From Marinobacterium weihaiense (GTDB taxonomy: Bacteria; Pseudomonadota; Gammaproteobacteria; Pseudomonadales; Balneatricaceae), in the NCBI RefSeq assembly GCF_019061305.1, contig NZ_JAHQZT010000005.1:62001-126000 (forward strand): a stretch of DNA of 64,000 nt, in the 5' to 3' direction. A program made the position numbers and the translations under genes. Below the pieces are notes generated by a model. It had not been told where the DNA came from. It saw only the letters and a list, made by a program, of their open reading frames with translations, and searched no databases. Positions 1 to 9,406 of the stretch are shown here, piece by piece; within the stretch, counting starts at the first letter, position 1, and each line of letters starts with the position of its first letter.

Positions 1-419
1 TTCAGCGCGATTTCCATCAACACCTTTTCGTCGTCGATGCTGTTGAGCGTCTGACTTTCAATGTGCGGGCTGCGGGTGTGAATGATGATCTGGGTGCGGG
101 CATCGGTGTCGTCGATCTGCTCCAGTAGCCGGGTTAGCTCGGACAGGTTGTTGTGGCTGTCAAGGCATTCGCTGACGCGCAGCCCGGCCTGATAACGAAT
201 GTCGGGATCGCTGGACTGCTGCAGCACCTGGAGCAGAGAATCGGTATCCGACAGTCGGCGCACGGCACTTAGACGTACCTGCGGATTACTGTCATTCAGC
301 GCGAGCTGGCGCAGAATGACGGCCTGCTCGGGGTGGTCCGGTTGTAACTTGTGTACGGCGGAGGCACGTACATCCGGGTCCGAATGACGCCACTTGGGCT
401 TGAACAGGTTTGCAAACAT
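1..419 (-). CDS. N-terminal part of a DUF349-family / HEAT-repeat-like protein (runs off window)
   Basis: Open on the minus strand from the ATG at 419 to the window edge, so about 139 N-terminal residues are visible. The protein begins MFANLFKPKWRHSDPDVR and continues with short helical repeats in the style of HEAT repeats (segments DPDVRASAVHKL, NPQVRLSAVRRL and DPDIRYQAGLRV). In Pseudomonas relatives, DUF349 proteins start this way and sit near a YchJ-like gene and sbcB, the same neighbourhood as here. The DUF349 domains themselves would lie outside the window, so the family name rests on the N-terminus and synteny. Function is unknown. It is transcribed away from the YchJ-like gene's downstream end. 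Confidence 0.6.
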   Translation of the reverse strand, partial: MFANLFKPKWRHSDPDVRASAVHKLQPDHPEQAVILRQLALNDSNPQVRLSAVRRLSDTDSLLQVLQQSSDPDIRYQAGLRVSECLDSHNNLSELTRLLEQIDDTDARTQIIIHTRSPHIESQTLNSIDDEKVLMEIAL

Positions 420-764
420 CAGTCACCACTACCAGAAGAGATCCCGGTATCCGTATCAATTGGATACACGGGGGGGCCGCTATTCTAACGGGCAGGGGAG
501 TGCAAGGAAAAGCCTTGACAGATGCTGAATGGACGACAACCGTTTAAAGCACGTGTATCGGATGCCTGGATCCCGCTCCCGAAGTCTCCGATCTGCCCAC
601 CTTCAGATAGGTAAAAACGGCGCCTTCGGACCACCCCCGTGTGATTTTCAGTGCGTGCGGATGCCGGCATGTGCGACTTTTACCTGTTGTGGTTCACATG
701 TGCACTCGTCGATGTCTGCGTCAACTGGCGGCCCCCGCGCTGATAAAAGAAGGGCGGCCGGGTA
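420..764. other. intergenic stretch without a convincing gene
   Basis: This 345-base gap separates the YchJ-like gene from the DUF349-type gene, both on the minus strand. A 61-codon minus-strand reading frame at 485-670 has no Shine-Dalgarno sequence and an unremarkable Arg/Ser-rich composition, so I do not call it. The gap presumably holds the promoter of the DUF349-type gene and the 3' end of the YchJ transcript. I see no strong terminator or repeat. Confidence 0.5.
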
Positions 765-1193
765 TCAAGTGTGCAGCAACTCGACATCACCGTCGGTGTA
801 GACCCACAGCCCCTGCTCGCGCTCGAAGCGTGAGCGTTCGTGCAGGATGGCACTGCCCTCGGGGCTGTCGAAGGAGGCCTTGAACTCCACGACACCCTGT
901 TGGTCCAGCGCGGAGCCGGCTTCGGTATCGATAATTTCCAGTCCGGTCCAGGTCGTGACCTGGGTCTGTTCGGACAGCAACTCGGCATCCAGTGGCGAGC
1001 GCTTGCGGGCTGCTGTGGTGTTGATCAGGTAATCAACGGCGCCGAGCACAAATGCTGTGTATCGCGAACGCATCAGGGCTTCGGCCGTGGCGGCCGGCTT
1101 ACGACCGGAGATGGCCGGTTCGCAGCAGAAGCTGAAAGGCTTGCCTGATCCGCAGGGGCAGCGGGTGTCCATATCCTGAGTATCGATCGGCAT
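765..1193 (-). CDS. YchJ / UPF0225 family SEC-C motif protein
   Basis: 142 residues. The N-terminus carries the SEC-C zinc motif CPCGSGKPFSFCC, followed by the family-typical A-x-ALMRSRYTAFVLGAVDYLINT segment and a small alpha/beta domain. This is the YchJ/UPF0225 pattern; E. coli YchJ has a second SEC-C motif at its C-terminus, which is missing here, as in many relatives. SEC-C motifs bind zinc, but the cellular role of YchJ is not known. The ATG at 1193 is preceded by AGGGATC at a suitable distance; a second in-frame ATG seven codons later is the alternative start. The gene is divergent from sbcB, with 87 bases between them. Confidence 0.9.
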   Translation of the reverse strand: MPIDTQDMDTRCPCGSGKPFSFCCEPAISGRKPAATAEALMRSRYTAFVLGAVDYLINTTAARKRSPLDAELLSEQTQVTTWTGLEIIDTEAGSALDQQGVVEFKASFDSPEGSAILHERSRFEREQGLWVYTDGDVELLHT

Positions 1194-1280
1194 GTGGGTG
1201 ATCCCTGAAGGTTGAAATGTTAATCTGAATGTTCGATTGATCTAACCATTCCCACTGACAAAAGTCGAGATACGGACCTC

Positions 1281-2732
1281 ATGGCGGGCGAGCACAAGCA
1301 CACCTTTTTCTGGCACGATTACGAAACCACCGGCATCGACCCGGCCCGCGACCGGCCGCTGCAGTTTGCCGGTATTCGCACCGATGCAGCATTCAATATC
1401 ATCGGCGAGCCGATGATGCTGTACTGCCGTCCCTCGGAGGATGTGCTGCCCAATCCGCGCGCCTGCCTGGTCACCGGCATCACGCCGCAAACCGCGCTGC
1501 GGGAAGGTGTCAACGAAGCGGAGTTCATCGCCCGCATTCATGCCGAGCTGGCCACACCGGGGACCTGTGGTGTCGGCTACAACAGCATTCGCTTTGACGA
1601 CGAAGTGACGCGCTACACGCTGTATCGCAACTTCCACGACCCCTATGCTCGCGAGTGGCAAAACGGCTGCTCGCGCTGGGACATCATCGATATGCTGCGT
1701 CTGACCCGGGCGCTGCGGCCTGAGGGCATTGTCTGGCCGAAATACGATGACGGCACTCCGAGCCTGCGCCTGGAGGATCTGACCAGGGCCAACGGAATCG
1801 ACCATGGCAATGCGCATGACGCCCTGTCAGACGTGTATGCCACCATCGCCGTGGCGCGGCTGATCAAGGAGCGCCAACCCAAACTGTTCGATTATGTACT
1901 GAACAACCGCGGTAAGCGTGCCGTACAGGCGCAGCTGGATGTGGCGCGGATGAAGCCGGTGCTGCACGTGTCCTCGAAATACCCGACCGAGTGGGGCAAC
2001 GCTGCACTGGTGGCACCGGTCGCCTGCCACCCGACCAATCGCAACAGCACGCTGGTATGGGATCTGCGTGAAGACCCGACGCCGCTGTTCGAATTGAGCG
2101 TGCCGGAGCTGCGCAAGCTGCTTTTTACGCGCCATGATGAGCTGCCGGAAGGTGCGCCGCGCATTGCGCTCAAGCAGGTACTGGCCAACAAGTGCCCGAT
2201 TATTGCACCGGCAAGCCTGGTGAAGGAGTCCGCCGAACGCTTGCACATCGACGGCGATGTTTGTCGGCTGCATCTGCAAATGTTGCGTAATGAAACTGGA
2301 CTGGCGGCCAAACTGGCCGATATCTTCAGTGAGAGCCCGTTCGAGTCGGATGCCGACCCGGACCACATGCTCTACAGCGGTGGTTTCTTTTCCGACCACG
2401 ACCGTGCCCTGATGGAGCGGGTGCGTAATGCCGATCCGGCCGAGTTGGCCGAACTGGACTTGCCGTTTCAGGATGCCCGGTTGGAAGAAATGCTGTTGCG
2501 CTACAAGGCGCGTAACTTTGAATATACACTGACCGAAGATGAAGCCTTGCGCTGGGAAGAGTACCGCAGTCGCAAGCTGCTGCAGGGAGAGGGCGGCTGC
2601 TACAGTCTGCCGCAGCTGTTCAAGGACCTGAACGCCATTGCTCAGGATCCGCAGTTGCCGGATCGAGACCGCCACATACTGGAGGAGCTGGCGCTGTATG
2701 CCGAATCGATCTATCCGGGCGAGTATCTCTAG
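1281..2732 (+). CDS. sbcB: exodeoxyribonuclease I
   Basis: 483 residues, the usual length for Exonuclease I, which degrades single-stranded DNA 3' to 5' in recombination and mismatch repair. It opens with the DEDDh exonuclease motif FFWHDYETTGIDPARDRPLQ (metal ligands D13 and E15), has the second Asp region in GYNSIRFDDEV and the third motif in NAHDALSDVYATIAVARLI (HxxxxD). The C-terminal half is the ExoI-specific SH3-like/helical region, ending EELALYAESIYPGEYL as in E. coli SbcB. The ATG at 1281 has only a weak Shine-Dalgarno sequence. The 3' end overlaps the next gene by 35 bases, suggesting co-transcription. Confidence 0.97.
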   Translation: MAGEHKHTFFWHDYETTGIDPARDRPLQFAGIRTDAAFNIIGEPMMLYCRPSEDVLPNPRACLVTGITPQTALREGVNEAEFIARIHAELATPGTCGVGYNSIRFDDEVTRYTLYRNFHDPYAREWQNGCSRWDIIDMLRLTRALRPEGIVWPKYDDGTPSLRLEDLTRANGIDHGNAHDALSDVYATIAVARLIKERQPKLFDYVLNNRGKRAVQAQLDVARMKPVLHVSSKYPTEWGNAALVAPVACHPTNRNSTLVWDLREDPTPLFELSVPELRKLLFTRHDELPEGAPRIALKQVLANKCPIIAPASLVKESAERLHIDGDVCRLHLQMLRNETGLAAKLADIFSESPFESDADPDHMLYSGGFFSDHDRALMERVRNADPAELAELDLPFQDARLEEMLLRYKARNFEYTLTEDEALRWEEYRSRKLLQGEGGCYSLPQLFKDLNAIAQDPQLPDRDRHILEELALYAESIYPGEYL

Positions 2733-3345
2733 CCTGACCTCCGCATTGCTGCTGGCAGGGCTGATGGTCATCCCCAGCGGTGCCGCCGCCGGTTCTGAGC
2801 GCCGTGCGGCCCCGATCCCCTATGACGTGACCGGGGCAGACCGTTTTTCGGCCGGTCGCGTGCACGGTCGAGACGCCTACGAGGGCAAGGGACGTGGCGA
2901 CCGTGACTGGGAGCCGTTGCGCGAGGTGCGCCCGGCGGATCGCATCGCCAAGCCACTGCCGGTGCAAGTGGTACATCCTTCAGCGCTGCCGCCGGTACAT
3001 GAGGTGGTTGTGCGTCCCAAGCCTGAAATCGTGCTGGCCGGTGAAGACCGGGTATTCGATCAGATTCGCCTGGATGAGGCGATTCAGCGCTGCATTTTTC
3101 AGAATATCTGTACCGATGAGGTCAAGGCGATCCCCGGCGTGTACCTGGGGGATGAGCAGGAAGGTGATGAGGACTGGACCGGTCGAGACGATGGCTTGGA
3201 AGTGTTGACCGACAACGCTCCGATGGATGCCGAGCCGGAGCCGCCCATACCGGATTCCATTGACCCCTTTGGACTCAATTCACCGGATGGTGGCCCCGGC
3301 ACCAAGGCACCGGGGCGCGTGTTTGTCGAGGAACCGGCCGAGTAG
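2698..3345 (+). CDS. small secreted protein of unknown function
   Basis: About 215 residues, no family recognised. I place the start at the ATG at 2698, inside the 3' end of sbcB, because it gives a complete signal peptide (basic start MPNRSIRAS, hydrophobic SALLLAGLMVIPSGAAAG) and is preceded by GGAGGAG at 2681. The mature part is acidic and Pro/Gly-rich, with no hydrophobic segment, and looks partly disordered. Two cysteines (in QRCIFQNICTDEV) may form a disulphide. The last 60 residues are strongly acidic (EQEGDEDWTGRDDG; DAEPEPPIPDSIDPFG). It ends 7 bases from the convergent M16 protease gene. Confidence 0.65.
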   Translation: MPNRSIRASISSLTSALLLAGLMVIPSGAAAGSERRAAPIPYDVTGADRFSAGRVHGRDAYEGKGRGDRDWEPLREVRPADRIAKPLPVQVVHPSALPPVHEVVVRPKPEIVLAGEDRVFDQIRLDEAIQRCIFQNICTDEVKAIPGVYLGDEQEGDEDWTGRDDGLEVLTDNAPMDAEPEPPIPDSIDPFGLNSPDGGPGTKAPGRVFVEEPAE

Positions 3346-3352
3346 AGCCAGC

Positions 3353-6193
3353 TCAGCTGGCCGGGATGCCCAGCTGGTCCTGCTTCAGTGCATTCAGGCG
3401 GGCATCATCATCACTCAGCGCCTGCTGCTTCACATCCTCGTCCACGGTGGCGCCAAAGTTGCGAATCAGCAGCTGGCGCGCCATCAGTGCGTCCAGCATC
3501 TCACTCAACTCTTCACGGCTTAGATCCCGGGTGTGCGCGCTGAGGCGTTCGCGGGTATCAAAGTCGGTATTGTCGCGATCCAGCTCGCGCCAGAGACGAC
3601 TGGTGCGCTCGCTCAGGCTGTTGTCGCGCGCATTGATACGCGACAGCAGGCTCTGCTTGTAGCGCGAGAGGTCGGCATCGCTCAGGCTGTTCAGGCGCTG
3701 GCGCTGATCGGCCAGGAACTCGGCGTATTCCGCTGCCAGCACGAACGGATCGGTGCCCGGTGACTGCACGACCAGTGACAGGCCGGCTCTCTCCCGGATC
3801 GGCATGAAGTTGGCGAAGACGATATAACCATACTGCTTTTCCGTGCGCAGGCGCGAGTAGAAGGGCGTAGACATCATTTCACTCAGCAACGCGACAGCGG
3901 CTCGGGTGCGCAGGCTTTCATCCGGTCCCTGCAGGTAGAGCAGGGCGGAAGCGTCATTGTGCTCGGTGCTAAAACTGTCGATCAGGGGCTCATCCACCGG
4001 CAACGACAGGACGTGCGGAGCTTCGGCCACCCAGCCCAGGTCGGCCGGCTGCAAGCGGTCGCGCACTTGCTTCGCCATGGCAATGGCATCTTCCCGGGTC
4101 AGGTTGCCATGGGCCAGCATGCGCAGGCCGGCCGGCTCCAGCAGACGGGGGTAAAAGGTCATCAGATCGTCCAGGGTCAGCTGATCCAGCACCGCCAGCT
4201 TCTGTTCGGTACTCCAGCTGCCCAGCAGATGGGTATACAGGTGGCTGAAGGCCTGGTTGTAAGGCTTTTCCCGGAGGCTGTTGTCCAGCTCCTCATGCAA
4301 CTGATCCTTGATACGGGCAAAACGCCGGGCATTGGCCTCGGGCTGACGCATGACATCCAGTACACGCGTCAGCAACTGTGGCTGACGGTCGTTGAAACCG
4401 CCCATCTGCAGGCTGATGCCCTGCAGGTGCGGGTACAGGTTCAGGCTGATGCCTGCCAGCGCGGCATCGTACAGCGGCTCATTGAGCTGATCCTGCACCA
4501 TGCGGGTATAGAGGCCGGCGAGCAGTGTATTGCGGGCGGACTGGCCGGCCACCGGCGATAGCAGGGCAAAGCGGAAGTCGGCCTTGGGACGCTTGAACGC
4601 CTGATCCGGCATATACCAGAGGACTGCGCCGGGCGTCGACCAGACGGCCTGTGGCCGGCTTTGGGGGGCTGTATCGATCAGTGACAGGTCCTTAGCCACA
4701 TAAGGGTTGAGGGCACGGACCTGCAGGCGCGGGTCGATCTCGACCTGTTGCCACTGGGCCAGGCGCTCGTCCTCGATCGGCAGAATGGCGTAGGGCGTCT
4801 GGTAGCGCGGCTCGATTCGGTCGGTGGCCACTGACGGACCCTCCAGAGTGAGCAACAGGTTTTCCGGGCGCATGCGATCAAGGTAGTTGTCCAGCAGCGT
4901 CGCATCGAAGGTGCCGAAGTAGTAATCGGCATCCAGCAGGTGAGCGGTCGGGTAGTACATCTGTGCCTGCGCCAGACGTAGCACTTCATGCATGGGCTCG
5001 CCGGCCATGCGGAAGCGGAACTCGGTGGCCGCCAGTTGGCGCTCTTCGGCAAACAGGGCCGGGTCGATACCGTTCTGACGCAGCCGCTCGATGAAGGTAA
5101 AGGTGTCGGCGGTAATCTGATCGACCTGCGCCGCTCCCGCTTCGGTCAGCTCCATGCGGATACGGAACATCGACTGCTCCGGCAGGTCCAGCACCGGTGA
5201 GGCGGCCAGGCTGCGCACCCAGCCCTTTTCCTTCAGCAGCGACAGCAGACTGCCGCGCCCCTCGTAGCCGATCAGGCTGCTGAGGAAGTACAGCGGTTTT
5301 TGCTGCCAGTGCTCGCGCACGGGCGGCACCGGGAAGCTCAGGCTGAGCATGCGAGTCTCGCGCAGGGTTTCGATATTCAGCTGGGCCGGCAGGGTGTTGT
5401 CCAGCAGCAGCGGTGCCTGGTCTCGGTAGGGGGCGGCCTGGCGATTTTCGATGGTACCAAAAGCCTGGCGGACCAGGGTTTCCAGCTCATCCAGCGGCTG
5501 TGGACCGCTGATCGCCAGCGTCATCAGGTTGGCCGAGTAATAGCGCTCGTAGAAACGGATCAGTTCGTCACGAATACGGCTGTCATCCTCGTCGGACAAG
5601 GTTTCCAGGCTACCGACGGCAAAGCGGCTGTAATGATGCTCAGGGTTGAGAATCTGCTTCTGGGCCTCAAAACTGCGGCGGCCGTCGTCGCGCAGCTTGG
5701 CCTGATATTCCGAGTGCACGGCATGACGCTCGCGATCCACGTATTTGGCGGTAAACAGCGGCGCAATAAAGAACTGGCTGAAGCGGTCAACGGCTTCGGG
5801 CAGGGCGCTGGCTTTCACATCGAAGAAATAGTTGGTGTTTTCATAGGCCGTGAAGGCATTGTGGCTGCCGCCGTGGGAACTGATGAACTGCTGGTAGCTA
5901 TCGGCCTCCGGGTATTTCTCGGTGCCCAGAAACAGCATGTGTTCCAGAAAGTGCGCCAGGCCCGGACGTGATGCCGGGTTGGCATTGGAGCCGACTTCGA
6001 CGTTCAGCGACACGGCAGCCTTGTCGGCACCGGGATTGGACACCAGGACAGCGCGTAGGCCGTTGTCCAGCTGCAGGGGGCGATAACTGCGTGTATCCAG
6101 CGGGCTGGTGATGATCTCGGCCCGCAGTGGCAGGGCCAGGCAGGACAGCAGGAGCAGCAGCGCAAAGGCTGCCTGTTGGCGTAGATACAGCAT
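3353..6193 (-). CDS. periplasmic M16 zinc metallopeptidase (pitrilysin/insulinase type)
   Basis: 946 residues, the length of a full four-domain pitrilysin (protease III). An N-terminal signal peptide (LLLLLSCLALPLRA) sends it to the periplasm. The inverted zinc motif HxxEH is at H81-F-L-E84-H85 and the third ligand is E162 in HAVHSEYQAK. The remaining M16 domains follow, including the C-terminal segment with RLRTEKQYGYIV, typical of insulinase-type enzymes, which degrade small polypeptides inside a closed chamber. The ATG at 6193 is preceded by GAGGGA. The gene is transcribed alone, convergent with the secreted unknown protein. Confidence 0.93.
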   Translation of the reverse strand: MLYLRQQAAFALLLLLSCLALPLRAEIITSPLDTRSYRPLQLDNGLRAVLVSNPGADKAAVSLNVEVGSNANPASRPGLAHFLEHMLFLGTEKYPEADSYQQFISSHGGSHNAFTAYENTNYFFDVKASALPEAVDRFSQFFIAPLFTAKYVDRERHAVHSEYQAKLRDDGRRSFEAQKQILNPEHHYSRFAVGSLETLSDEDDSRIRDELIRFYERYYSANLMTLAISGPQPLDELETLVRQAFGTIENRQAAPYRDQAPLLLDNTLPAQLNIETLRETRMLSLSFPVPPVREHWQQKPLYFLSSLIGYEGRGSLLSLLKEKGWVRSLAASPVLDLPEQSMFRIRMELTEAGAAQVDQITADTFTFIERLRQNGIDPALFAEERQLAATEFRFRMAGEPMHEVLRLAQAQMYYPTAHLLDADYYFGTFDATLLDNYLDRMRPENLLLTLEGPSVATDRIEPRYQTPYAILPIEDERLAQWQQVEIDPRLQVRALNPYVAKDLSLIDTAPQSRPQAVWSTPGAVLWYMPDQAFKRPKADFRFALLSPVAGQSARNTLLAGLYTRMVQDQLNEPLYDAALAGISLNLYPHLQGISLQMGGFNDRQPQLLTRVLDVMRQPEANARRFARIKDQLHEELDNSLREKPYNQAFSHLYTHLLGSWSTEQKLAVLDQLTLDDLMTFYPRLLEPAGLRMLAHGNLTREDAIAMAKQVRDRLQPADLGWVAEAPHVLSLPVDEPLIDSFSTEHNDASALLYLQGPDESLRTRAAVALLSEMMSTPFYSRLRTEKQYGYIVFANFMPIRERAGLSLVVQSPGTDPFVLAAEYAEFLADQRQRLNSLSDADLSRYKQSLLSRINARDNSLSERTSRLWRELDRDNTDFDTRERLSAHTRDLSREELSEMLDALMARQLLIRNFGATVDEDVKQQALSDDDARLNALKQDQLGIPAS

Positions 6194-6336
6194 AGTCCCT
6201 CACTTTGATAACGCGTTCAGTAGAAGCATACGACCCCGGTGGCGAATTGGGGTTCAATTCCGTTGATCCACGGTGGTGCAGTGGACGCGGACAGTCGATA
6301 CAATCAGCCGAAGTTTACAGGATAGGAAACGAACGG

Positions 6337-6720
6337 ATGAACCGCGAAAAGGTGATCTTTGCATTTTTCATCGTGTTGGCGCTGACACTCAACTTCGGAT
6401 TTGTGCTGGGTGATCTGGACAACGCCGACCATCATGATGTGTTCGAGCTTTTTGCGGCACTGGTCGTCAGCCTGATCTGTACCGTGCTCAAGTTTGGCGA
6501 CCGGACCCATCTGGGGGCGCTGATGCTGGCAACCAGCCTGGTGGCCGACCTGCAGCTGATCATCGCGGCGGTCTTCTGGGGCTATGGCGAGCAGGTGATG
6601 GCCGGAGGCATGACGCCGCGCATGATGGCCAGTGTCGTCTCCTTTGCCGCCGGAGCGGCGGTGGCTAACCTGATCTCGGTGGTGCTGCTGGTCGTGGAAA
6701 CGGCGCTGATACGGCGTTGA
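6337..6720 (+). CDS. small inner-membrane protein, DUF6394-like
   Basis: 127 residues with four hydrophobic segments (VIFAFFIVLALTLNFGFVLG; VFELFAALVVSLICTVLKFG; LGALMLATSLVADLQLIIAA; VANLISVVLLVVETALI). It resembles from memory the DUF6394 proteins that sit next to NAD-binding potassium channels in pseudomonads. I chose the ATG at 6337; an upstream extension in the same frame is not hydrophobic and has no ribosome site. The next gene, a potassium channel, starts 4 bases after the stop, so the two are almost certainly co-translated. An accessory role for the channel is an inference from this linkage. Confidence 0.75.
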   Translation: MNREKVIFAFFIVLALTLNFGFVLGDLDNADHHDVFELFAALVVSLICTVLKFGDRTHLGALMLATSLVADLQLIIAAVFWGYGEQVMAGGMTPRMMASVVSFAAGAAVANLISVVLLVVETALIRR

Positions 6721-6724
6721 GGCC

Positions 6725-8425
6725 ATGAATAATCTGGTCTTTCTGTTCATGCGGCGTCTGCGGGCGCCGCTGATCACGTTGATCACGGTATACGCCATCT
6801 CGGTGTTCGGCATGACGCTGATTCCGGGCCGGGATGCCGATGGCAACGTCTGGTACATGGATTTCTTCCATGCCTTCTATTTCGTGTCCTACATGGGAAC
6901 CACTATTGGTTTCGGCGAGGTGCCCTACGAGTTTACCGGCGCCCAGCGCATGTGGGTCACCCTGTCGATCTATGCCACCGTCATCAGCTGGCTGTACGGT
7001 ATTGGTCAGACGCTGGCGGTGCTGCAGGAGCCGATGTTCGGGCGCCTGATGCGGTTGCGCGGATTCATTGCTCATGTGCGCAAGTTGCACCAGCCCTTTT
7101 ATCTGGTCTGCGGCTATGGCGTCACCGGCAGCATCGTAGTGCGGCGCCTGATCAATCGGGGCATCCGCGTGGTGGTGGTCGATATCGATCAGGACCGTAT
7201 CGATGCACTGGAGCTGGATAATCTGGAGTTGCCGGTGCCGTCCATCTGTGCCGATGCCTCGCTGCCCGATATCCTCGATCATGCCGGGCTCCAGCACCCG
7301 CATTGCATCGGCGTGCTGGCACTGACCAACAACGACAACGTCAACCTGTCGATCGCCATTGCCAGCAAGTTGCTGGCGCCGCGGCGGCAGGTGATCACGC
7401 GTACCAACGCTCAGGTCACCACGGCCAACATGGCCTCCTTCGGCACCGACATGATCGTCGACCCCTTCCAGACCTACGCCGACTACATGGCATTGGCAGC
7501 GCGTTCGCCGCACAAGTTGCTGGCTTATGACTGGCTGATGAACCCGCATCACCGGACCCTGTCCAGTGCTTACAAGCACGCACCGGGACGCTGGATCATC
7601 TGTGGCTATGGCCGCTTCGGACGTGCGCTGGCGGCGGCCTTTTCAGCCGAGGGCATGGAGATGACCATCATCGATCCCAGCCCCGGCAATCTGGCTGCGC
7701 TGAAGAATGCCGTAGTTGGCGTGGGCACCGAAGCCCATACCCTTGAAGCCGCCGGGGTGACATCCGCGGTGGGCATCATCGCCGGCACCGCCAACGATGC
7801 CGACAACCTCTCGATCATTATGACGGCGCGCGAGCTCAATCCCCGTTTGACCACGGTGGTGCGGCAGAACCTGCATGAAAATGGGCTGGTGTTCCGCAAC
7901 AGCCGCTGCGATTTCATCATGGAGCCGGGCCGGATCATCGCCAACCGCATCCTGGCGCAGCTGAAAACGCCGCTGCTACCGCTGTTTATGGAGCACCTAC
8001 ACCAGCAGGACGATGTCTGGGCACATACGCTGATCAACCGCATGAGCAATGTGGTCGGTGATCGGGAGCTGGACAGCTGGGCTGTGCAGGTCACCGCGCA
8101 AACGGCCCCGGCCATTCTGGCTATGCTGGATGAGCGGCCGGTATCGCTGCGCTATCTGAGTAAGGACCCGCGCCAGCGCGACCGGCAGCTGCCCTGTTTC
8201 CCGCTGTTGCTCAAGACCCTGGAAGGCGTCAAGCTGTTGCCCGGCGAGCTGCACGCGCTGCAGGTGGGGGATGAAATCCTGTTTTGCGGCCTGAGCCCCG
8301 CCAAGCGGCAGATGGAATGGAGCATCAATAACTACAACGTGCTGCACTATCTGCTGACCGGAGAAGACCCGCCGCACACCCTGCTGGCGCGGCTGCTGCG
8401 TCGTGGCAGCGAAAGTGGCGCCTGA
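6725..8425 (+). CDS. potassium channel subunit with two RCK (TrkA-N) domains
   Basis: 566 residues. Order: TM1 (about 16-37), pore loop with filter TTIGFGEVPYEF (about 58-72), TM2 (about 76-103), then two Rossmann-type RCK domains, each opening with a dinucleotide motif: LVCGYGVTGSIVVRR near 125 and IICGYGRFGRALAAAF near 290. A third C-terminal region (residues 430-566) includes a TrkA-C-like stretch (LPGELHALQVGDEILFCGL). The filter reads TIGFGE, where classic channels have TVGYGD. Such proteins form ligand-gated K+ channels in the inner membrane; the ligand is unknown. It lies 4 bases downstream of the small membrane protein, forming a two-gene unit. Confidence 0.9.
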   Translation: MNNLVFLFMRRLRAPLITLITVYAISVFGMTLIPGRDADGNVWYMDFFHAFYFVSYMGTTIGFGEVPYEFTGAQRMWVTLSIYATVISWLYGIGQTLAVLQEPMFGRLMRLRGFIAHVRKLHQPFYLVCGYGVTGSIVVRRLINRGIRVVVVDIDQDRIDALELDNLELPVPSICADASLPDILDHAGLQHPHCIGVLALTNNDNVNLSIAIASKLLAPRRQVITRTNAQVTTANMASFGTDMIVDPFQTYADYMALAARSPHKLLAYDWLMNPHHRTLSSAYKHAPGRWIICGYGRFGRALAAAFSAEGMEMTIIDPSPGNLAALKNAVVGVGTEAHTLEAAGVTSAVGIIAGTANDADNLSIIMTARELNPRLTTVVRQNLHENGLVFRNSRCDFIMEPGRIIANRILAQLKTPLLPLFMEHLHQQDDVWAHTLINRMSNVVGDRELDSWAVQVTAQTAPAILAMLDERPVSLRYLSKDPRQRDRQLPCFPLLLKTLEGVKLLPGELHALQVGDEILFCGLSPAKRQMEWSINNYNVLHYLLTGEDPPHTLLARLLRRGSESGA

Positions 8426-8527
8426 GCCGAACGTCGGTCTGCCGTCGGTGTCAGAACCCCTGTACACTATTTGCATTCCGGCCTGCACGCGGCGTGCGGG
8501 TGAGCATTTCATCATTGAGGAGAGACA

Positions 8528-9397
8528 ATGCGAACACTGATGACCACGTTTTTTGCCCTGGTGCTGGGTCTGGCCATGGTGCCGGACATGGCGGAAGCCA
8601 AGCGCCTGGGGGGCGGCTCCAGCTTCGGCAAGAGTTATTCCACACCCAAGCGGGTTGCGCCAGCGCCCAGCAAGGAACAGGCCTCCAGCGGCACCACGGC
8701 GGGCAAGACAACGTCGGCCACGGGCACCAAGTCCAAGGGCTTTGGCGGCATGCTGGGCGGTCTGCTGGCCGGTGGCCTGCTGGCGGCCCTGTTCATGGGC
8801 GGTGCCTTCGAGGGCATCCAGTTCATGGACATCCTGCTGATCGCGGTAATCGGGTTCGTGGCGTTCAAGCTGTTGACGCGGCGCAAGGTGCAACCGGCGC
8901 AGCCGGCCTACGCCACCCCGGATGGCGGCATGATGCGCCAGCAGCCGGAACCCCAGCCGTCTCAGCCGGCGCCGGCGCGTTTTGGCGGCACGGGCAACGC
9001 CGGGCTCACGGCGGCACGTCTGAATCTGCCGGACTGGTTCAACGAAAAAGCGTTTGTTGAAGGTGCTCAGCAGCACTTTACCCATTTGCAGAAAGCCTGG
9101 GATACCCGTGACTGGAGCGAGATTCGCGACTACATGTCCGACGAAATGTTTGCGGCTCTGCAGGAAGAACGCGCCAAGCTGCCGGATCAGCAGCATACCG
9201 AGGTGGATTCGGTCATGGCTGAACTGGTTAACTTCACCGAAGAACCGGGTCAAGTGGTGGCCAGCATTCACTTCTATGGCTGGATCGCCGAATCCGGTCA
9301 GCCAAGCAGCGAGTTCAGTGAAGTTTGGCACCTGAGCCGCGACATGAGCCAGGACAACGCCGACTGGATCATCGTCGGTATCGAACAGGCCGGTTAA
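8528..9397 (+). CDS. Tim44-like domain protein, membrane-associated
   Basis: 289 residues. An N-terminal signal/anchor (LMTTFFALVLGLAMVPDMAEA) is followed by a Gly/Ser/Lys-rich linker, a hydrophobic Gly-rich stretch (MLGGLLAGGLLAALFMGG) and a second one (IQFMDILLIAVIGFVAFKLL). After a Gln/Pro linker comes a Tim44-like fold from about residue 165 (LPDWFNEKAFVEGAQQHFTH... to the end). Bacterial members are common next to housekeeping genes, but their function is not established; the mitochondrial fold binds the membrane during protein import. GAGGAGAGACA precedes the ATG. A strong hairpin follows the stop codon. Confidence 0.88.
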   Translation: MRTLMTTFFALVLGLAMVPDMAEAKRLGGGSSFGKSYSTPKRVAPAPSKEQASSGTTAGKTTSATGTKSKGFGGMLGGLLAGGLLAALFMGGAFEGIQFMDILLIAVIGFVAFKLLTRRKVQPAQPAYATPDGGMMRQQPEPQPSQPAPARFGGTGNAGLTAARLNLPDWFNEKAFVEGAQQHFTHLQKAWDTRDWSEIRDYMSDEMFAALQEERAKLPDQQHTEVDSVMAELVNFTEEPGQVVASIHFYGWIAESGQPSSEFSEVWHLSRDMSQDNADWIIVGIEQAG

Positions 9398-9406
9398 TAC
9401 CGGCCC

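Noticed and set aside
485-670. 61-codon minus-strand frame in the gap near the left end
   Set aside because: No ribosome site, no family, unlike coding composition of the neighbours.
7997-9331. 444-codon minus-strand reading frame opposite the K+ channel and Tim44-like genes
   Set aside because: It is antisense to two well-supported genes; the composition (His/Gln/Arg-rich) is typical of the shadow of GC-rich codons and it matches no family.
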